A stretch of 64,000 nucleotides of DNA from Hyphomicrobium denitrificans ATCC 51888. GTDB taxonomy: Bacteria > Pseudomonadota > Alphaproteobacteria > Rhizobiales > Hyphomicrobiaceae. This document shows, one piece after another, positions 61,893-64,000 of this stretch. Each line of letters starts with the position of its first letter. Position 1 is the first letter of the stretch. The notes below the pieces were generated by a model that was given only the letters and a program-made list of their open reading frames with translations, searched no databases and was not told the origin of the DNA. The stretch covers positions 1,426,001-1,490,000 of the forward strand of contig NC_014313.1 of assembly GCF_000143145.1 (NCBI RefSeq), in the 5' to 3' direction. The position numbers and the translations under genes are program-made.

Positions 61893-62534
61893 CTACCAGC
61901 GCAGGAAGCGCGCGCCGATCATTGCGCCGAGGGCGGCCATCAGTGCGAAGCCGAAGGGGTACCAGGCCATGACGAAGAGCGGACTGTCGTCGGCGCAGTG
62001 GCTAGCATAGAGCGTCGCCGCGATCGCTGCCGAGAGGATGCCGCCGACGGCGCCTGCAATCGCCGGGTTGGCCGGAGCCCCGCACTTCAAGGCATAGAGG
62101 ATCGCCGCGAAGGGTGCCAAAGACAGCAGCGGGATCGTGACCATGCAATAGAATGAATTGTGGCCGATCATCCGCGCCTGCCAGGCGTCGGCCGGTACCG
62201 AAATCATTTCGAGTGCAATTCCGCCGATCAGCAACACGGGGCCAAGCGCCAGCCACCACAGTCGCTTGTCGAGCTTGAAATCGGGTCGTGACAAGCCGCG
62301 AACGAGCAGGAAGGCGGGAACAGCGAGGCTCAGCGTCACGACAAACTTGAACAGGAAGCGGATCGACGTCGATGCCGCTTGCGCGAAATCGGCGCGCATC
62401 CCGAGGGTTGCGAGGAAGGCGGCGAGCGACAGTAGCGCCCCGATGCCGACGGCGACGGCGAGCGTGCGCGCAATCGGCTGCTCGACGCTTTTGGCATCGG
62501 CGGCCAGGGCTTTGATGAGGTCGTCGGTCTTCAT
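61893..62534 (-). CDS. nrsF: Anti-sigma factor, NrsF family (DUF1109)
   Basis: A 213-residue six-TM protein that holds SigF-type sigma factors inactive at the membrane. After an N-terminal cytoplasmic helix (MKTDDLIKALAADAKSVEQP), six hydrophobic segments follow. Two conserved cysteines appear in HNSFYCMVTIP and ASHCADDSPLFV, the residues linked to redox or metal sensing in the Caulobacter protein. The ATG overlaps the sigma factor stop by four bases. The pairing with the ECF sigma gene directly upstream supports the role. Confidence 0.87.
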   Translation of the reverse strand: MKTDDLIKALAADAKSVEQPIARTLAVAVGIGALLSLAAFLATLGMRADFAQAASTSIRFLFKFVVTLSLAVPAFLLVRGLSRPDFKLDKRLWWLALGPVLLIGGIALEMISVPADAWQARMIGHNSFYCMVTIPLLSLAPFAAILYALKCGAPANPAIAGAVGGILSAAIAATLYASHCADDSPLFVMAWYPFGFALMAALGAMIGARFLRW

Positions 62535-63088
62535 CGGCTCTTCTCTTGATAGGTATCGGCCAACGCCTTCAGGCTACGATGCAGGGCGACCCGGACGGCG
62601 ACTTCGGTCATCCCTAAGCGATCGGCAACGTCACGCGCCGAATGCCCGTTGATGCTGATCGACTGGACGATGTCGCGGTTGCGATCCGACAGGCCATTCA
62701 GGATGCGCGCAACATCCTGGGCGTCGATCGAGGCTTGTTGATCGTCGCCTTCGATGTCGAATTGCGTCAGGTCGATCGGGATCTCCGGACGCCGGCCGCG
62801 ACGGCGCAAATCGTCGATCATCTTGTTGCGTGCGATTGCGAGTACCCAGGGTCCCAAGGGCATAGCTGGGTCCCAGGTGTGCCGCTTCAAGTGGATCGCC
62901 AGCAAAGTGTCCTGCACCACGTCCTCGACATCGTCGCGCGCCACGCCGACGCCGGCAAAGCCGCGCCGCACGGCACCTCTCAAAAGCCGCGAAAGGTCTT
63001 CGAGCAACGTGCGGTATGCGGGTTCATCGCCCGCTGTTGCGGCGCGCATCAGCGCCGACCACTCCGCGTCTCGTGCCTTTCGGTCCAA
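62531..63088 (-). CDS. sigF: ECF sigma factor, SigF-like
   Basis: A 185-residue sigma-70 family factor. Region 2 covers about 25-95 (VEDVVQDTLLAIHLKRHTWD and PWVLAIARNKMIDDLRRRGR, the core-binding and -10 recognition helices). Region 4 covers about 125-180 (LSDRNRDIVQSISINGHSARDVADRLGMTEVAVRVALHRSL) with its helix-turn-helix. It overlaps nrsF by four bases. The N-terminal 22 residues (KARDAEWSALMRAATAGDEPA) match the group. In Caulobacter the homologue responds to chromate/cadmium and oxidative stress. Confidence 0.9.
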   Translation of the reverse strand: MDRKARDAEWSALMRAATAGDEPAYRTLLEDLSRLLRGAVRRGFAGVGVARDDVEDVVQDTLLAIHLKRHTWDPAMPLGPWVLAIARNKMIDDLRRRGRRPEIPIDLTQFDIEGDDQQASIDAQDVARILNGLSDRNRDIVQSISINGHSARDVADRLGMTEVAVRVALHRSLKALADTYQEKSR

Positions 63089-63220
63089 GGTTTCGCCTTT
63101 AGGATATTTCGCCAGAGAGCGCCGAAACGTTACGGCGGCGTCGTTTTTTGCGGTCGGCAGGTTTGGCTCGCTGCATATGGCAGAGAGATAGCGGGAATCG
63201 CAAGGTGGCCGTTTGCCCGT

Positions 63221-63613
63221 TCAGGTAGCCGGCAGCCAGATCCAGAGCAGGGCGACGTAGGTCAGTCCATGAAGAAACTGGTCGAAGCCGAGTGCGCACC
63301 AATATTGCCGGTCGGCGAACTTCCAGCCGTAGTGGTGGACGATCTGCTCCTTGGCCCAATCGATGTGATAATGAACGAGAAATTCGCCGGCGAGCAGCGC
63401 GAGCGCAAGTCCCGCGCTGCCGCCCGGAAACAGGAAGAAGACCGGCGCCGTCAGCAGGATATGGATGAGGGCGTGAAGCAGGCCGCCCGGCGCGCCGTAG
63501 ATCCCCTTCTGGCGATAGATCATCTGCGTCTGCAGAAAGAAATCCGCGACGGCGTGTTTGGCCAGCAGATACGTCATGGCGGCAAGAGCCGCGTGCGCGG
63601 GGGACATGGACAT
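63221..63613 (-). CDS. DUF3307 membrane protein
   Basis: A 130-residue protein with four TM helices. It has the family pattern: an early KHAVADFFLQTQMI, HALIHILLTAPVFF, EFLVHYHIDWAKEQI and a final FLHGLTYVALLWIW. Conserved His and Asp residues fall within or next to the helices. The function of DUF3307 is unknown. It lies 132 bases upstream of sigF on the same strand and probably has its own promoter. Confidence 0.85.
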   Translation of the reverse strand: MSMSPAHAALAAMTYLLAKHAVADFFLQTQMIYRQKGIYGAPGGLLHALIHILLTAPVFFLFPGGSAGLALALLAGEFLVHYHIDWAKEQIVHHYGWKFADRQYWCALGFDQFLHGLTYVALLWIWLPAT

Positions 63614-63756
63614 CCAGTGCTGAAGCGGCCTCGCTCCCGCATTCTTTTACGAAATGCTCGGCTCCGGCAGAAGAGCGGGCGGCGTCTTTTTTACCAAGGC
63701 GTTGGTTAGCGCAGGTGTCGTGTGCGGGACTGTTCCCTGGGGAACAGGCAGCTAAA

Positions 63757-63802
63757 AAACGTAAAGCCGTTCCGGGCGAGAATTCGTCGCCCGGAACGGC
63801 TT
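63757..63802 (-). terminator. Terminator of the molybdopterin oxidoreductase gene
   Basis: A perfect 16-bp stem (AAGCCGTTCCGGGCGA at 63764-63779 against TCGCCCGGAACGGCTT at 63787-63802, seven-base loop). On the minus strand it is followed by TACGTTTTTTAG, so it ends transcription of the gene entering from the right edge, 26 bases after its stop. Confidence 0.88.
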
Positions 63803-63827
63803 CTGTTTGTGTTCGTCGTCGTGCCGG

Positions 63828-64000
63828 TCAGTTGACGCGCTGCACCTCGACGAGATTGTCGGAGAACGTCGGGGCTCGGCCAAGTCCGCACCAGGCGTCG
63901 GATGAAATGCAGTTTACCGAGCCGTCGGAGCGGTTGAGCGAGCGCCAATAGCCGAGTGTCGCCACGACGACGCCGTTGGGCACGTCGTCCGTCACGTGCG
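63828..64000 (-). CDS. C-terminus of a molybdopterin-dependent oxidoreductase (5' end outside window)
   Basis: 57 codons of a gene entering from the right edge. The segment HVTDDVPNGVVVATLGYWRS matches the C-terminal molybdopterin-dinucleotide binding domain of bis-MGD oxidoreductases (DMSO reductase family), followed by the end VNCISSDAWCGLGRAPTFSD, a common ending for this family. The stop is TGA at 63828-63830, followed by a strong terminator. The catalytic part and substrate cannot be seen. Confidence 0.85.
   Translation of the reverse strand, partial: HVTDDVPNGVVVATLGYWRSLNRSDGSVNCISSDAWCGLGRAPTFSDNLVEVQRVN

Noticed and set aside
1..64000. Search for CRISPR arrays, tRNA or rRNA genes, insertion sequences, prophage and restriction or defence genes
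   Set aside because: No regularly spaced repeats, cloverleaf-like sequences, transposases, integrases or known defence domains were recognised by reading; a dedicated tRNA scan would be needed to be sure about tRNA.

Overview
The window is 64 kb of high-GC (about 60 percent, by eye) chromosome from an alphaproteobacterium of the Rhizobiales. The gene set best fits a methylotrophic Hyphomicrobium or close relative: an MxaD-like periplasmic protein, a methanol-metabolism-type cytochrome c, soxYZ with a flavocytochrome-type sulfide dehydrogenase, a membrane-anchored long FadE, an NdvA-type glucan exporter and a SigF/NrsF pair. The genus is an inference from gene content. I found no tRNA, rRNA, CRISPR array, transposase or integrase. 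Both ends cut a gene: sodC on the left and the C-terminus of a molybdopterin oxidoreductase on the right.

Layout. 1-3.6 kb: sodC, a decayed uracil-DNA-glycosylase-like remnant, an MxaD/SRPBCC protein and a NarL-type two-component pair. 3.8-12.3 kb: a divergent exopolysaccharide locus (export protein, glycosyltransferase, polyprenyl glycosylphosphotransferase and O-antigen-ligase-type polymerase one way; a Wzz/GumC-like protein with a P-loop-less kinase domain and a polysaccharide deacetylase the other way). 12.3-17.2 kb: housekeeping (heme A synthase, argC, TerC, rplM-rpsI, queD). 17.6-23.1 kb: a run of plus-strand genes including an ECHDC3-like crotonase, ribA and citramalate synthase. 23.4-25.7 kb: soxYZ divergent from a sulfide dehydrogenase flavoprotein. 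25.9-33.2 kb: a beta-oxidation operon (fadE-fadB-fadI) followed by cfa. 33.2-42.8 kb: NdvA-type exporter, cytochrome b561, a four-gene pterin-like cluster (zinc-type dehydrogenase, aberrant PTPS-like protein, glycosyltransferase, methyltransferase), then opgH with an FkbM methyltransferase. 42.8-47.2 kb: HAD hydrolase, dihydrofolate reductase, methanol-type cytochrome c and an aldehyde dehydrogenase. 47.5-54.0 kb: a signalling cluster. 54.2-61.6 kb: polyamine uptake and gamma-glutamylation (puuA, potFGHI, puuB). 61.7-64 kb: a 29-bp inverted repeat pair, nrsF-sigF, a DUF3307 protein and the partial molybdoenzyme.

The two most interesting regions are: (i) 47.5-54.0 kb, where a PhcB-like methyltransferase with a PilZ-like N-terminus sits between two response regulators with degenerate kinase-like C-termini and beside a multi-TM double-core hybrid kinase. 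This layout resembles the Ralstonia Phc quorum-sensing locus but lies in an alphaproteobacterium and differs in architecture. (ii) 35.9-39.2 kb, a tightly overlapping operon built around a 6-pyruvoyl-tetrahydropterin-synthase-fold protein that has lost canonical zinc and catalytic residues, with a dehydrogenase, a glycosyltransferase and a methyltransferase. It could make a modified or glycosylated pterin-like small molecule.
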